A DNA stretch of 44,451 nucleotides from Polyangia bacterium (GTDB lineage Bacteria > Myxococcota_A > Polyangia > Nannocystales > Nannocystaceae). The position numbers were made by a program, and so were the translations under genes. This document shows positions 15,775-25,400 of the stretch, piece after piece. The notes under the pieces are model-generated. The model was given only the letters and a program-made list of their open reading frames with translations, was not told the DNA's origin and searched no databases. Position 1 is the stretch's first letter. Each line of letters begins with the position of its first letter. The DNA is taken from NCBI GenBank assembly GCA_030431075.1, contig JAUIJR010000003.1, positions 1-44,451 on the forward strand, in the 5' to 3' direction.

Positions 15775-16959
15775 TCAAGGCGCGGGGTGGGGGATCCGAT
15801 ATCCCGCCTCGTTGACCAAGGCCTCGACGCGCGCCGGCGGCACTTCGCTCGCCACGCGCAACAGCCCGGCGTCGAGCGAGACCTCGTAGCCCGCGATGCC
15901 GCCGCCGTCCAAGCTGCGCTCGAGCTTGCGGACGCAGCCTTGGCAAGTCATGCCCTCGACCGTGTACTCGCGCATCGCCGCACCTTCGGGCGCCGGCTTG
16001 CGAAAACGGGCGCGCAGGTCGTCGATGGCGAACCACACGAGCATCGCCGTGAGCACGATGGCCGACGCGGTCTCGAGCCAGTTGGCTTGGCTGTGGTCGT
16101 GCATGGGCATGCTCGCGGCCGAGGCGAGCACCGAGTCGAAGGCCCAGCCCAAGGCGACCGAGCCGACGATGATCGTCGTGAGGTAGATGACCAGGCTCTT
16201 GCGGCCAAAGGTACGGGCCACGGCGCCGATGGTCGCCACGTTGGTGGCGGGGCCGGCCATCAAGAAGACCAAGGCTGCCCCGGGCGGGAAGCCACCCGCG
16301 ACCAGGGCGGCCGCGATGGGCACCGAGGCGGTGGCGCACACGTACAAGGGGACGCTCAACAACAAGACGGCGACAAGTGACCAGGGCCCGGCCGCTTCGG
16401 CCACGGCCGCGAGCTTGTCGGTGGGGATGAAGGCTCCGAGCGCGGCCGAGATGATCACGCCAAAGGCCAGCCATCCCCAGACGCTGCGGATGACCTCGAG
16501 CGAGTGCTCGGCGCCGGCGCGCCAGCTGTGACCGTGACCCTCTTGCGCGGCGCGGCGAGGGGGGGAGGCTTCGGTGCTCGAGGCCAGGCCACCGACGATG
16601 CCGAGCAAGGCGGCCGCGCCGACCTTGAACAAGGCGAAGGGCCAGCCGAGCATGCCGGCCGAGACCAAGATCGAGTCGACACCGGTCTGGGGCGTGGAGA
16701 TCATGAAGCCCAGCGCGGCACCGTCGCTCGCGCCGCGCTGCTTGAGGCTGACGCCGGCCGGAATCACCCCGCACGAGCACAAGGGGAGGGGGACGCCAAA
16801 GGCGACGGCCTTGAACACCCCCGCGCGACCGGCCAAGGCGCGGCCGAGCCAGGCGTCGGGCACGAGCACCTGCAACACACCGGCGATCACCGCCCCGAGC
16901 AAGAGCCAGGGGGCCAAGGCGATCATCACCGACCACAGTTCGCTGAAGAAGGTCTCCAT
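15775..16959 (-). CDS. SO_0444-type copper/zinc efflux permease with C-terminal HMA domain
   Basis: A 394-aa inner-membrane protein, start METFFSELWSVM. About eight hydrophobic segments surround the permease motifs GVPLPLCSCGVIPAG and MISTPQTGVDSILV, and a second half contains LLSVPLYVCATASVP and FLMAGPATNVATIG. This is the two-repeat DUF318/ArsP-like permease fold. A His-containing cytoplasmic loop (EGHGHSW) lies between the halves. Residues about 328-394 form an HMA metal-binding domain with EGMTCQGC. Expected role: export of Cu or Zn. It starts 2 bases after the csoR stop, with GGAG before the ATG, so it is in the same operon. The metal is inferred from csoR and the HMA domain. Confidence 0.9.
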   Translation of the reverse strand: METFFSELWSVMIALAPWLLLGAVIAGVLQVLVPDAWLGRALAGRAGVFKAVAFGVPLPLCSCGVIPAGVSLKQRGASDGAALGFMISTPQTGVDSILVSAGMLGWPFALFKVGAAALLGIVGGLASSTEASPPRRAAQEGHGHSWRAGAEHSLEVIRSVWGWLAFGVIISAALGAFIPTDKLAAVAEAAGPWSLVAVLLLSVPLYVCATASVPIAAALVAGGFPPGAALVFLMAGPATNVATIGAVARTFGRKSLVIYLTTIIVGSVALGWAFDSVLASAASMPMHDHSQANWLETASAIVLTAMLVWFAIDDLRARFRKPAPEGAAMREYTVEGMTCQGCVRKLERSLDGGGIAGYEVSLDAGLLRVASEVPPARVEALVNEAGYRIPHPAP

Positions 16960-16961
16960 CT

Positions 16962-17249
16962 TCAGCTCCCCCGCGTCCGCTGGTAGCGGGCGAAGACATC
17001 CATCAGCTCTTCGATCGTCTCGCTGCGGCGCTCGTCGTCGTCGCTGCGCAGGGCATCGGTCACGCAGTGTTCGATGTGGTTGCTCAAGAGGATCTGGCCC
17101 ACGCGGTCCATCGCGCCGTTGACGGCCGAGATCTGGGTGAGGATGTCGACGCAGTAGGCGTCGGCCTCCACCATGCGTCGGATGCCGGCCAGTTGCCCCT
17201 CGGCGCGCTTGAGTCGGGCCATCAGCTTGCTTTTCGTGCTCGCGTCCAT
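16962..17249 (-). CDS. csoR: CsoR-type copper-sensing repressor
   Basis: A 95-aa all-helical protein of the CsoR/RcnR/FrmR family (MARLKRAEGQLAGIRRMVE). Cys33, His58 and Cys62 have spacing C-x24-H-x3-C, identical to the Cu(I) ligands Cys36-His61-Cys65 of M. tuberculosis CsoR, which argues for copper rather than nickel or formaldehyde sensing. ATG 17249 is preferred; GTG 17258 (adding VTA) leaves only 3 bases after the G-rich tract. Family members release DNA on binding Cu(I). It should repress its own operon with the permease through the operators at 17259-17301. Confidence 0.93.
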   Translation of the reverse strand: MDASTKSKLMARLKRAEGQLAGIRRMVEADAYCVDILTQISAVNGAMDRVGQILLSNHIEHCVTDALRSDDDERRSETIEELMDVFARYQRTRGS

Positions 17250-17258
17250 CGCCGTCAC

Positions 17259-17308
17259 ATACCCCCAGGGGGTACTCGAGGTATACCCCCAAGGGGTATA
17301 CGGTGCAA
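17259..17308 (-). promoter_or_regulatory. csoR-permease promoter with two CsoR-type operators
   Basis: On the minus strand TTGCAC (17308-17303) and TATACC (17285-17280) have a 17-base spacer. The palindrome TATACCCCCAAGGGGTATA (core of 17281-17301) fills the spacer and runs into the -10. A second palindrome ATACCCCCAGGGGGTAC (17259-17275) lies just downstream, between the start site and the csoR start codon. C-tract/G-tract palindromes flanked by TA are the known operator type of the CsoR/RcnR family. This layout predicts strong autorepression relieved by copper. Confidence 0.85.
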
Positions 17309-17414
17309 GCGGTGCGAGATGCGCACTTTCGCACCGATCCGAGAATAGAAGTGACCGATGGCGGGACCGGCGCGAAACTCGGGCTAGAGCCGACGTGTCC
17401 TAGGCCGCAGCCCA

Positions 17415-17439
17415 CCGGCGGTCTCACGTAGCCCGCCGG
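17415..17439. other. Inverted repeat in the csoR-RND intergenic region
   Basis: CCGGCGG (17415-17421) and CCGCCGG (17433-17439) form a 7-bp stem with an 11-base loop, 50 bases before the adaptor ATG. It could be an operator or a leader hairpin of the RND operon. No convincing sigma-70 promoter is visible in 17309-17488. Confidence 0.35.
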
Positions 17440-17488
17440 CGCACACGCGTGCTATCTGGCGCCAGCGCCGTCGAAGCGCCCCCTCGTC

Positions 17489-18691
17489 ATGAGCCAGGTC
17501 CCCAACTGCAAGTTTGCGCAAGTTGCGCGAATCACCCTCCTGTCTGCGCTTTTGGGGACGGCGGGGGCGTGTGGTCAGGGGATGGGCCCGGGTGGCCCAG
17601 GTGGCCAGCCCGGCGCCGAAGCCGGCAAGCCCGAAGAGAAGGCGACCCCGGTGCGCCTGACGACGCTCTCCCTCGGCGACATCGAGTCACGTGTCAGCTC
17701 GGCGTCGACGATCGAGGCCGAACAACGAGTGACGGTGCACGCCGAGTCCACGGGGCGACTGACCCGCGTCGCCTACGAAGAAGGTGACGAGGTCGAGGCC
17801 GGCAAGGTGCTCGCGCGTGTGCGTCGCGACGCGCAGGCCAGCGGGCTCGACCGCGCCGACGCGAACTACGAGAAGATCGCCGCCGACGTCGAGCGCATCG
17901 AGCGACTCGTCGCCAACGGCGTGGCCAGCCAAGAGGAGCTGGCCAACGCCAAGGCCCAGCTGCGCGCCGCGTCGATCGACAAGCGCGACCGCCGACGCGA
18001 CCTGGCCAACACCAACGTCGTGGCGCCCTTCGCCGGCACGGTGACCCAGCGTTTCATCAACGAGGGGGGCTTCGTGAGCGCGGGGCAGCAGGTCTACGAG
18101 ATCACCGACTTTGCGACCCTCGTCGCGCGGGTCTACGTCCCCGAGCGCGAGCTCGATCGCATCGCGGTCGGCCAAGAGGCTCAGGTCGTCGGCAAGGCGG
18201 CGGCGGGGCGCAGCGGCATCGGCAAGGTCATGCGCATCGCGCCGATCGTCGACGCGACCACGGGCACCGTCAAGGTGACCATCGCCTTGCCCCCCGAGCT
18301 CGCCGGCGGTGAGAACGGATTTTTGCCGGGCATGTACGCCGAGGTCACCTTGACCACCGACCGGCACGAGGGCGTCTTGCTCGTCCCCAAAAGCGCCCTC
18401 ATCTACGAAGAGGAGCGCGTGTTCGCCTTCACCGTCGAAGAGGGCAAGGCCAAGCGCGTCTTGCTCGAGGTCGGCCTCGCCGACGACGAGTGGGTCGAGG
18501 TCATCTCGGGCCTCGAAGAGGGCAGCGAGGTGATCATCGCGGGCCAAAACGGCCTCGAAGACGGGGCCAAAGTCGAGGTGGTGACCGAGGAGCTGAAGGT
18601 CGGCCCCGTCGGTGGCGACAAGGGCGAGGCGACGGCCGACGCGGCGGGCGTCGGCGACAAAGACGGCGATGAGAAGCCGCCCGCCGGCTGA
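17489..18691 (+). CDS. RND efflux periplasmic adaptor (membrane fusion) lipoprotein
   Basis: A 400-aa HlyD/AcrA-type adaptor with lipobox TAGAC (Cys28) and a Gly/Pro-rich tether. The lipoyl-like halves are HAESTGRLTRVAYEEGDEV and NVVAPFAGTVTQRFINEGG, around a short coiled-coil hairpin (about 120-165). A beta-barrel (ARVYVPERELDRIAVGQEAQ) and a membrane-proximal domain (LLVPKSALIYEEERVFAF) follow. The C-terminal 40 residues are an acidic low-complexity tail. It bridges the RND permeases to an outer-membrane channel. First gene of a three-gene operon; the next ATG is 12 bases after the stop. Confidence 0.95.
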   Translation: MSQVPNCKFAQVARITLLSALLGTAGACGQGMGPGGPGGQPGAEAGKPEEKATPVRLTTLSLGDIESRVSSASTIEAEQRVTVHAESTGRLTRVAYEEGDEVEAGKVLARVRRDAQASGLDRADANYEKIAADVERIERLVANGVASQEELANAKAQLRAASIDKRDRRRDLANTNVVAPFAGTVTQRFINEGGFVSAGQQVYEITDFATLVARVYVPERELDRIAVGQEAQVVGKAAAGRSGIGKVMRIAPIVDATTGTVKVTIALPPELAGGENGFLPGMYAEVTLTTDRHEGVLLVPKSALIYEEERVFAFTVEEGKAKRVLLEVGLADDEWVEVISGLEEGSEVIIAGQNGLEDGAKVEVVTEELKVGPVGGDKGEATADAAGVGDKDGDEKPPAG

Positions 18692-18703
18692 TTCGAGCGG
18701 ATC

Positions 18704-21700
18704 ATGAGCGAAGCATCGAGCCCATCCCCGGATCCCGCGGCGATGGCGGAGCGCGAGGCCGACATGGCATCGCGCTTGCGCGCGATGGATCGCTATCGCT
18801 TCACGGTGACCCGACCGGTCGCGGTCTTGATGGTCTTCGCGGCGGTGATGGTCTTCGGCTTTTTCTCGGCGCGCATGTTGCCGCTGAACCTCATGCCCGA
18901 GATCAGCTACCCGAAGCTGACGGTGCGGGCGGAGTATCCGGGCGCGGCGCCGGCCGAGGTCGAAAACGACGTGGCCCGCCCCCTCGAAGAGGTGCTCGGC
19001 GTGGTGACGGGGGTGACCCGCATCTCGAGCATCTCGCGCGCCGGCTACTGCGACGTGGTCTTGGAGTTCACCTGGGACTCCGACATGGACGACGCCAACC
19101 AGGACGTCCTCGAGAAGATCGACCAGGTCAAACCGGCGCTCCCCGAAGAGGTCAAGCAGCCGCTGATCTTGCGCTACGACCCGACCTTGGACCCCGTGCT
19201 GGTGCTCGGGCTCTCGGGCGACGCCGAGGTCTACCGCGGGGTCGCGGGGCTCAAGGCGCTGCGACGGGTGGCCGACCTCGAGGTGCGCCGCCTGCTCGAG
19301 CCCGTCGAGGGCGTCGCGGCGGTCCGGGTCAAAGGTGGCCTCGAAGAAGAGATCCACGTCGAGCTCGACGAGGCGGCGCTGCGCCGCACGGGCCTGGGCA
19401 TCGATACGGTGATCAGCCGTCTCCAGGCCGAGAACATCAACCTGGCCGGCGGCTCGATGCGAGAGGGGCGCAAGCGCTACCTCATCCGTACGGTGAACGA
19501 ATTCGCGGAGCTCGAGGACCTGCGCGAGCTCGTCATCTCGAGCCAAGAGGGGCGCGACATCAAGCTGCGCCACATCGCCAGGGTCGAGCCGGGCTTCAAA
19601 GACCGTGAGGTGGTCACCCACATCGACGGCAAGGAGGCCATCGAAGTCGAGGTCTACAAGGAGGCCGACGCCAACATCGTGGAGATGGCCACCCTCGTGC
19701 GCGAGCGGGTGACATCGAAGGTGGGGCCACGTCTGGCCGACGAGTTCGACAGCAAGCTGCAGATCGTCTCCGACCGCTCGCTCTTCATCGAGTCGAGCGT
19801 CTCCGAGGTCCGCCAGACCGCGATCATGGGCGGCTTGCTGGCGGTGGTCGTCCTCTTTTTGTTCCTGCGGAATTTCAAGGCGACGGTCATCGTCGCCGTC
19901 TCGATCCCGATCTCGGTGCTGATCACCTTCGCGCCGCTGCAGCTCTCCGGCGTCAGCTTGAACATCATGAGCCTGGGCGGGATGGCGCTCGGCATCGGCA
20001 TGCTGGTCGACAACTCGATCGTCGTGCTGGAGTCGATCTTCCGCTGCCGGGAAGAGGGCGACGAGATGGTGCGGGCCACGATCCGCGGCGTCTCGGAGGT
20101 CGGCTCGGCCGTCACCGCCTCGACCCTGACTTCGATCGCGGTCTTCTTCCCGATGGTCTTCGTGGAGGGCGTGGCCGGGCAGATGTTCGGCGACCTCGGC
20201 TTGACCGTGGTCTTCAGCTTGCTCGCCTCGCTGGCGGTCGCCCTCTACTTCATCCCGATGCTGGCGTCGCGCACGGTGCCCGAGCAGCCGAAGGACGGGC
20301 TGAGCTACCTCGGGCGAATCGGACGCCGCTGGAAGTCGTGGGCGTCCGCGAAGACGCTGGCCGACGAGTATCGCAGCGGTCGCAAAATTTGGGCGATCTT
20401 GCTGACGCCCTACTACCTCTTCCGCTTCCTTCTTCACTTCTTCTTCGAGCTGTTCGGGAAGCTGTTGACGACCATCTTCGGCCTCCTCGGGGATGCCTTC
20501 GTCGGGCTGGCGCGCGTCGTGGGCCGGGTGGTCGGATTTGTGCTCAAGCCCGTGCTGGCCGGCTTCGACGCCGCCTTGCGCGGTCTCGCCGTGCTCTACA
20601 GCCGGGTCATCCGTTGGTCCCTGCGCAACAAGGTGGTCGTCTTGGTGGCGAGCGTGGCGGCCCTGGGGGCGGTCTTGCTCGGGGCCAAGGCACTGGAAAC
20701 GGAACTGATCCCCGAGGTGCACCAAGGCGAGTTCTCGGTGTCGATCGACGCACCGGTGGGCACGCCCATCGATGAGACCGAGCGGATCATCGAGCCGATC
20801 GAGGCCCTCGTACGCGAGAAGGTGCCGCGCCTGCGCGCCCTGGTCACGACCATCGGGGCGGAGTCGGATTCCGCCGACTCGGGGGACAAAGGTGAGCACT
20901 CGGCCGTTCTCGAGGTCTCGCTGCTGGCCGGTGGCGGACAGACACGGGCGGCCGAGGCGCGGGCCGACTCCGGTCGTCCGAAGCCCGGCAGCGCCGTCGG
21001 GGCCGTCGGAGCCGCCGGGGAGGGGGGAGCGCCGCCCGCCGAGGCGCCGGCGCCTGACGCCGAAGCGAAAACGACGCCGACCCAGGGCCCCGTCATCGGC
21101 GCGGAGCAAGCCGAACAAGAGGCCCTCGACGTCGTCCGCGAGCTGCTGGCCGGCGTCCCGGACATCGAGGTGAACATCGAGCGACCGGTGCTCTTCAGCT
21201 TCAAGGACCCGATCGAGATCGAGGTACGCGGCTTCGACCTGATCGAGTTGGCGGACTCGACCAACGCCGTCGCCGACGCCATCGCAGTCCTGCCCGGCAT
21301 CCGCGACGTGCAGGCTTCGATCCAGCCTGGCAACCCCGAAGTTCAGATCGAGTACGACCGTGACGCCCTGGCGCGCCTGGGCCTCGACATTCGGGCGGTC
21401 GCCGAGCTGGTCAAGAACAAGATCAAGGGCGACGAGGCGACGAAGTTCAATCGCCGTGACCGCAAGATCCCAATCCGCGTGCGCCTGGCCGACATCGAGA
21501 ACGCGAGCGTCGAGTCGCTTCGCGAGCTCGTGATCAATCCCGGCGGGGTGCGCCCGATCCCGCTGTCGGCGGTGGCGACCATCACGCGTGGACGCGGACC
21601 CAACGAGATTCGGCGCATCGGCCAACAGCGCGTGGGTGTGGTCACGGCCAACGTCGAAGGCGTCGGTCTGGGCACGGCGAGCGCCGAGGTGCGCGCCGCC

Positions 21701-22441
21701 GTCGAAGCTCTCGAGCTCCCCTCGGGAGTCACCACCGCCGTCGCCGGCCAAAGTGAGGAGTGGGAGACTTCCGCGGCCTCTTTGTACCTGGCGTTGGGCC
21801 TGTCGGTCTTCTTGGTCTACGTGATCATGGCGTCTCAGTTCGAGTCGCTGATCTACCCGCTAATCATCCTCGTCAGCATTCCGCTGGCCTTGGTCGGCGT
21901 GGTCCTGGTGTTGGGCGCACTGCAGGTCCCGGTCTCGGTCGTGGTCTTCTTGGGCATCATCATGTTGGCCGGCATCGTGGTGAACAACGCCATCGTGCTG
22001 GTCGACTACGTGAACCAGCTCAAAGCGCGTGGACACGAGACCGAAGAAGCCCTCGAGCTGGCGGGGACGATTCGCCTTCGTCCCATCTTGATGACGACGG
22101 CGACGACGGTCTTGGGCCTTTTGCCCATGGCGATGGGCCTCGGCGACGGCGCCGAGATTCGCCAACCCATGGCCATCACGGTCATCGCGGGTCTGAGCTT
22201 CTCGACCTTCTTGACCCTGATCGTGATCCCCACCGTCTACGCGGGCGTGGACGCTCTCTTTCGCGGGCGCGAGGTGAGCTCACCGGCGCTCGCCTTGCAC
22301 ACGGAGCTGCGCGAACTCGACGACGAGGCGCTGGCGCCCGAGGACTACCGGGGCGAGGGCATCGGCGAGGAGGGGGCGGCCACCGCGACCCGCGACGAGG
22401 TGGTGAGCGAGGATGAAGGTGAGAAGGGCGAGCCGACATGA
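18704..22441 (+). CDS. RND efflux permease, long form (1245 aa)
   Basis: An inner-membrane, proton-driven resistance-nodulation-division transporter. It opens with TM1 and MPEISYPKLTVRAEYPGAAP, and the TM4 relay is GIGMLVDNSIVVLE (one Asp kept, the second Asp of AcrB replaced by Asn). TM5-6, TM7, the second docking half and the TM10 segment GIVVNNAIVLVDYVNQL follow. It is about 200 residues longer than AcrB: residues about 521-645 carry an extra hydrophobic/basic insertion before TM7, and about 745-802 a Pro/Ala-rich insertion in the second periplasmic loop. The acidic C-terminal tail overlaps the next permease start by 4 bases (ATGA). Substrate unknown. Confidence 0.95.
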   Translation: MSEASSPSPDPAAMAEREADMASRLRAMDRYRFTVTRPVAVLMVFAAVMVFGFFSARMLPLNLMPEISYPKLTVRAEYPGAAPAEVENDVARPLEEVLGVVTGVTRISSISRAGYCDVVLEFTWDSDMDDANQDVLEKIDQVKPALPEEVKQPLILRYDPTLDPVLVLGLSGDAEVYRGVAGLKALRRVADLEVRRLLEPVEGVAAVRVKGGLEEEIHVELDEAALRRTGLGIDTVISRLQAENINLAGGSMREGRKRYLIRTVNEFAELEDLRELVISSQEGRDIKLRHIARVEPGFKDREVVTHIDGKEAIEVEVYKEADANIVEMATLVRERVTSKVGPRLADEFDSKLQIVSDRSLFIESSVSEVRQTAIMGGLLAVVVLFLFLRNFKATVIVAVSIPISVLITFAPLQLSGVSLNIMSLGGMALGIGMLVDNSIVVLESIFRCREEGDEMVRATIRGVSEVGSAVTASTLTSIAVFFPMVFVEGVAGQMFGDLGLTVVFSLLASLAVALYFIPMLASRTVPEQPKDGLSYLGRIGRRWKSWASAKTLADEYRSGRKIWAILLTPYYLFRFLLHFFFELFGKLLTTIFGLLGDAFVGLARVVGRVVGFVLKPVLAGFDAALRGLAVLYSRVIRWSLRNKVVVLVASVAALGAVLLGAKALETELIPEVHQGEFSVSIDAPVGTPIDETERIIEPIEALVREKVPRLRALVTTIGAESDSADSGDKGEHSAVLEVSLLAGGGQTRAAEARADSGRPKPGSAVGAVGAAGEGGAPPAEAPAPDAEAKTTPTQGPVIGAEQAEQEALDVVRELLAGVPDIEVNIERPVLFSFKDPIEIEVRGFDLIELADSTNAVADAIAVLPGIRDVQASIQPGNPEVQIEYDRDALARLGLDIRAVAELVKNKIKGDEATKFNRRDRKIPIRVRLADIENASVESLRELVINPGGVRPIPLSAVATITRGRGPNEIRRIGQQRVGVVTANVEGVGLGTASAEVRAAVEALELPSGVTTAVAGQSEEWETSAASLYLALGLSVFLVYVIMASQFESLIYPLIILVSIPLALVGVVLVLGALQVPVSVVVFLGIIMLAGIVVNNAIVLVDYVNQLKARGHETEEALELAGTIRLRPILMTTATTVLGLLPMAMGLGDGAEIRQPMAITVIAGLSFSTFLTLIVIPTVYAGVDALFRGREVSSPALALHTELRELDDEALAPEDYRGEGIGEEGAATATRDEVVSEDEGEKGEPT

Positions 22442-25400
22442 GCCGGCTGCGTGACAACGGCGTGGTGCACACGGCCCTGGTGCGGCCGATCACGATGCTG
22501 ATGATCTTCGCCAGCATCTTGGTGCTCGGTGCGGTGGCGGTGCGCGCCATCCCCCTCGAGTTGATTCCCAGTGGCTCGACTGCGCCTTTCATGTCGGTGC
22601 AGACGAGCTATCCGAACGCGACCGCGCAGGACGTCGAGGAGCTGATCACACGTCCGCTCGAAGACGCATTGTCGACGACGCCGGCCTTGGATCAGATGAG
22701 CTCGCGCTCGAGCGCCGACGGCTCACGTGTCACCTTGATCTTCGAAGGCGACGCGGACATGGACATCGCGTACCGCGAGGTGCGCGACCGCATCGGACGA
22801 ATTCGGGGTGACCTCCCGGACGAGGTGGACCGGGTCAACATCGAAAAGCAGTCCGCCGATGCGATCCCCGTCGCCTTTTATGGCTTGCGCTGGCCAGAGG
22901 CGATCGACGAGCAGGCGCAGGACCTGATCGAGAAGCACTTCATTCAGCGCCTCGAGCGGATCGAGGGCGTCGGGATGGTGGCCTCGTGGGGCAAGCAAGA
23001 GCGGGAGATCCGCATCGAAGTCGATCGTCAGCTCGCCGAGGCGGCGAACCTGAACATCTTCCAGCTCGCCCAGCAGCTCTCGCAGTCTCACTTCAACTTG
23101 GCCTCGGGGCAGATCATCGAGACCGAGGGGAAGTTCTTGCTGCGCTCCTTGGCGCAGTACCAGACCGTCGAAGAGCTCGAGGAGATCGTCGTGGGTCCCA
23201 ACGACCTGCGTTTGGATGACGTCGCGGACGTCCTTTACGACTTTCCCGATGTCGAGCGGCACGACCGCTGGAACGGACAGCCCTCGATGGCCGTGTTCGT
23301 CATCAAGGAGTCCCAAGCGAACACGGTCGAAGTCTGCGATCGCATTCAGGCCGCGGTCGAGGAGGCCAAGCAGGATCCAGCCTTTTCGCAGTTCGGCGTC
23401 CAGGACTGGTTCATCCAAGGCAACACGATCCGCGAATCCCTCAAGCAGGTCACCGACTCGGGCATGCAAGGTGGAATTCTGGCCATCTTCGTCCTGCTCT
23501 TCTTCTTGCGTCGGGCGCGACTCACCGTCGTCATCGCCGCCGCGATCCCCTTGTCGATGTTCATGGCCCTACCGGTCATGTACTTCTCGGGGCAGTCGAT
23601 CAACCTGGTCAGCCTGATCGGCTTGATGATCTGCATTGGGCTGGTGGTCGACAACTCCGTCGTGGTCGCCGAGAACATCGCGCGCTACCGCCAACGTGGG
23701 GTCGGGCGCTTTGCCGCCGCGTTGCACGGGGCGAGCGAGGTCGCCTTGCCGATCACCTTGGCCACCGCGACGACGATGGTCGTGTTCTTGCCCGCGGCTT
23801 TGCTGAGCTCGGGGCCGACACAGTTCTACATGATCCGCATGGTGACGCCGATCTGCGTCAGCTTGCTCGCCAGCTTGTTCGTGGCGCTGGTGCTCATCCC
23901 CTTGGCGGCCGCGTTCTTGCTCGACAACGACGTGTTCAAAGCCAAGAGCGAAAGTGGGTGGCGCGCGACCTTGATGCGCCTGGATGCGCGTTGGAAGGAG
24001 ACGCTGGGGCGCGCCTACGAGGCCACCTTCGGGCGGCTGCGCAACGTCTACGCGCGCTTGCTTCGGGCCAGCCTACGCCGACGCATGGACGTGTTCATGG
24101 TCGGGCTCTTCGCCTTGATGTCTTTGGCGATCCCGATGAATCCCCAAACCGGGGTGCGATTCGTGCTCGAACAAAATGGGGGAGGGCGGCAGATCAACGT
24201 CTCGTACGTCGTCCCCTCGGATGTGACCCTCGAAGAGGAGGATGCCTTTTTCCGAACCATCGAGGCCTGGTTCGCCGAGCATCGAGAGGAGTACGGGCTC
24301 AACGGGGAGTTCATCCAGATCGAGCCAGGCTTCGGCCAGATCAACATGTTCTTCGATCCGCCGAAGGATGGAGACCGGCCCTACCGAGAGATCGGGCAGG
24401 AGATCTTCGATGCACTACCGGTGCCGGTCGGCTGGAAGAAGCAGGGAGACTTTGGCGACTCGGACGGCGCGCGGCAGAGTTCTTTTCCGGTGGTGCTCTA
24501 CGGGGCGGACCACGAGAGCGTGCAGGCGGCCAAAGAGCGGCTCGAGAATGAGCTGCTCGCCATCGAGGGGGTCGAGTCCATCGTCGGTCGCAGTAGCGAC
24601 TCCAGCCGACGCGACGAGATGCATGTGCGCTTGGATCCGACCTCGGCTCAGCGCTTGGGCATTTCGGCGGGCATGGTCGGCAACACCATCGCCTACGCCC
24701 TTCGCGGTTCGCCCCTGCCCCGCTTCACGGGGGAGAACGGCGAGATCGACGTATGGATCCGCTACCAGAAAGAGGACCGCGAGGAGCTGCGCGACCTACT
24801 GGAGTTCAAGGTCCCGACCACCACCAACGCCGTGGTGCCGATCCGTACGGTGACCGAGACCCGCGTGCGCAAGGGGGAGGCCTCTTTGGTTCGCAACAAC
24901 AAGCGGGTTGCGGCCTTGATTCGTCTCGAGCTGGATCCCAAGGGGCGCGAGCTCGCGGTCGGGCGGGTGAGCGCTTTTTTGCAGAGCTACCGGCTTCCCG
25001 CCGGAGTGACCTTCGACGCCGACGAGGAGGCGCGAGCGGTGGGCGATCAGATCGGCGACCTGCTCAAGGGCATGGCCTTGGGGGCAGTCTTCATCTTCTT
25101 GCTGATGGGCTTCTTGTTCGAGTCGGTGGTGCTGCCCTTGTCGGTGCTGCCCTCGATGCCCTTGGCCTTCGTCGGCGTGTGGTGGTTCTTGTTCTTGACG
25201 GGCTCGAACATCGACCCCTTGGCCAGCATCGGCTTGATGCTCTTGCTCGGCGTCGTTGTGAACAACGCCATCGTGCTCGTCGACTTCATCAACGGCGCGC
25301 GCGCGCAGGGCCTGTCGCGCGAGGAGGCGATCGTGCAGGCAGGGATTCAGCGCTTTCGGCCGATCTTGATGACGGCGCTGACCACGGTGGGCGGCATGCT

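Noticed and set aside
17687-21751. A 1354-codon open frame on the minus strand opposite the RND operon
   Set aside because: It lies antisense to the adaptor and first permease, which have clear family motifs. Its sequence is Arg/Asp/Gly/His-rich low complexity without motifs, a common artefact of high GC codon use.
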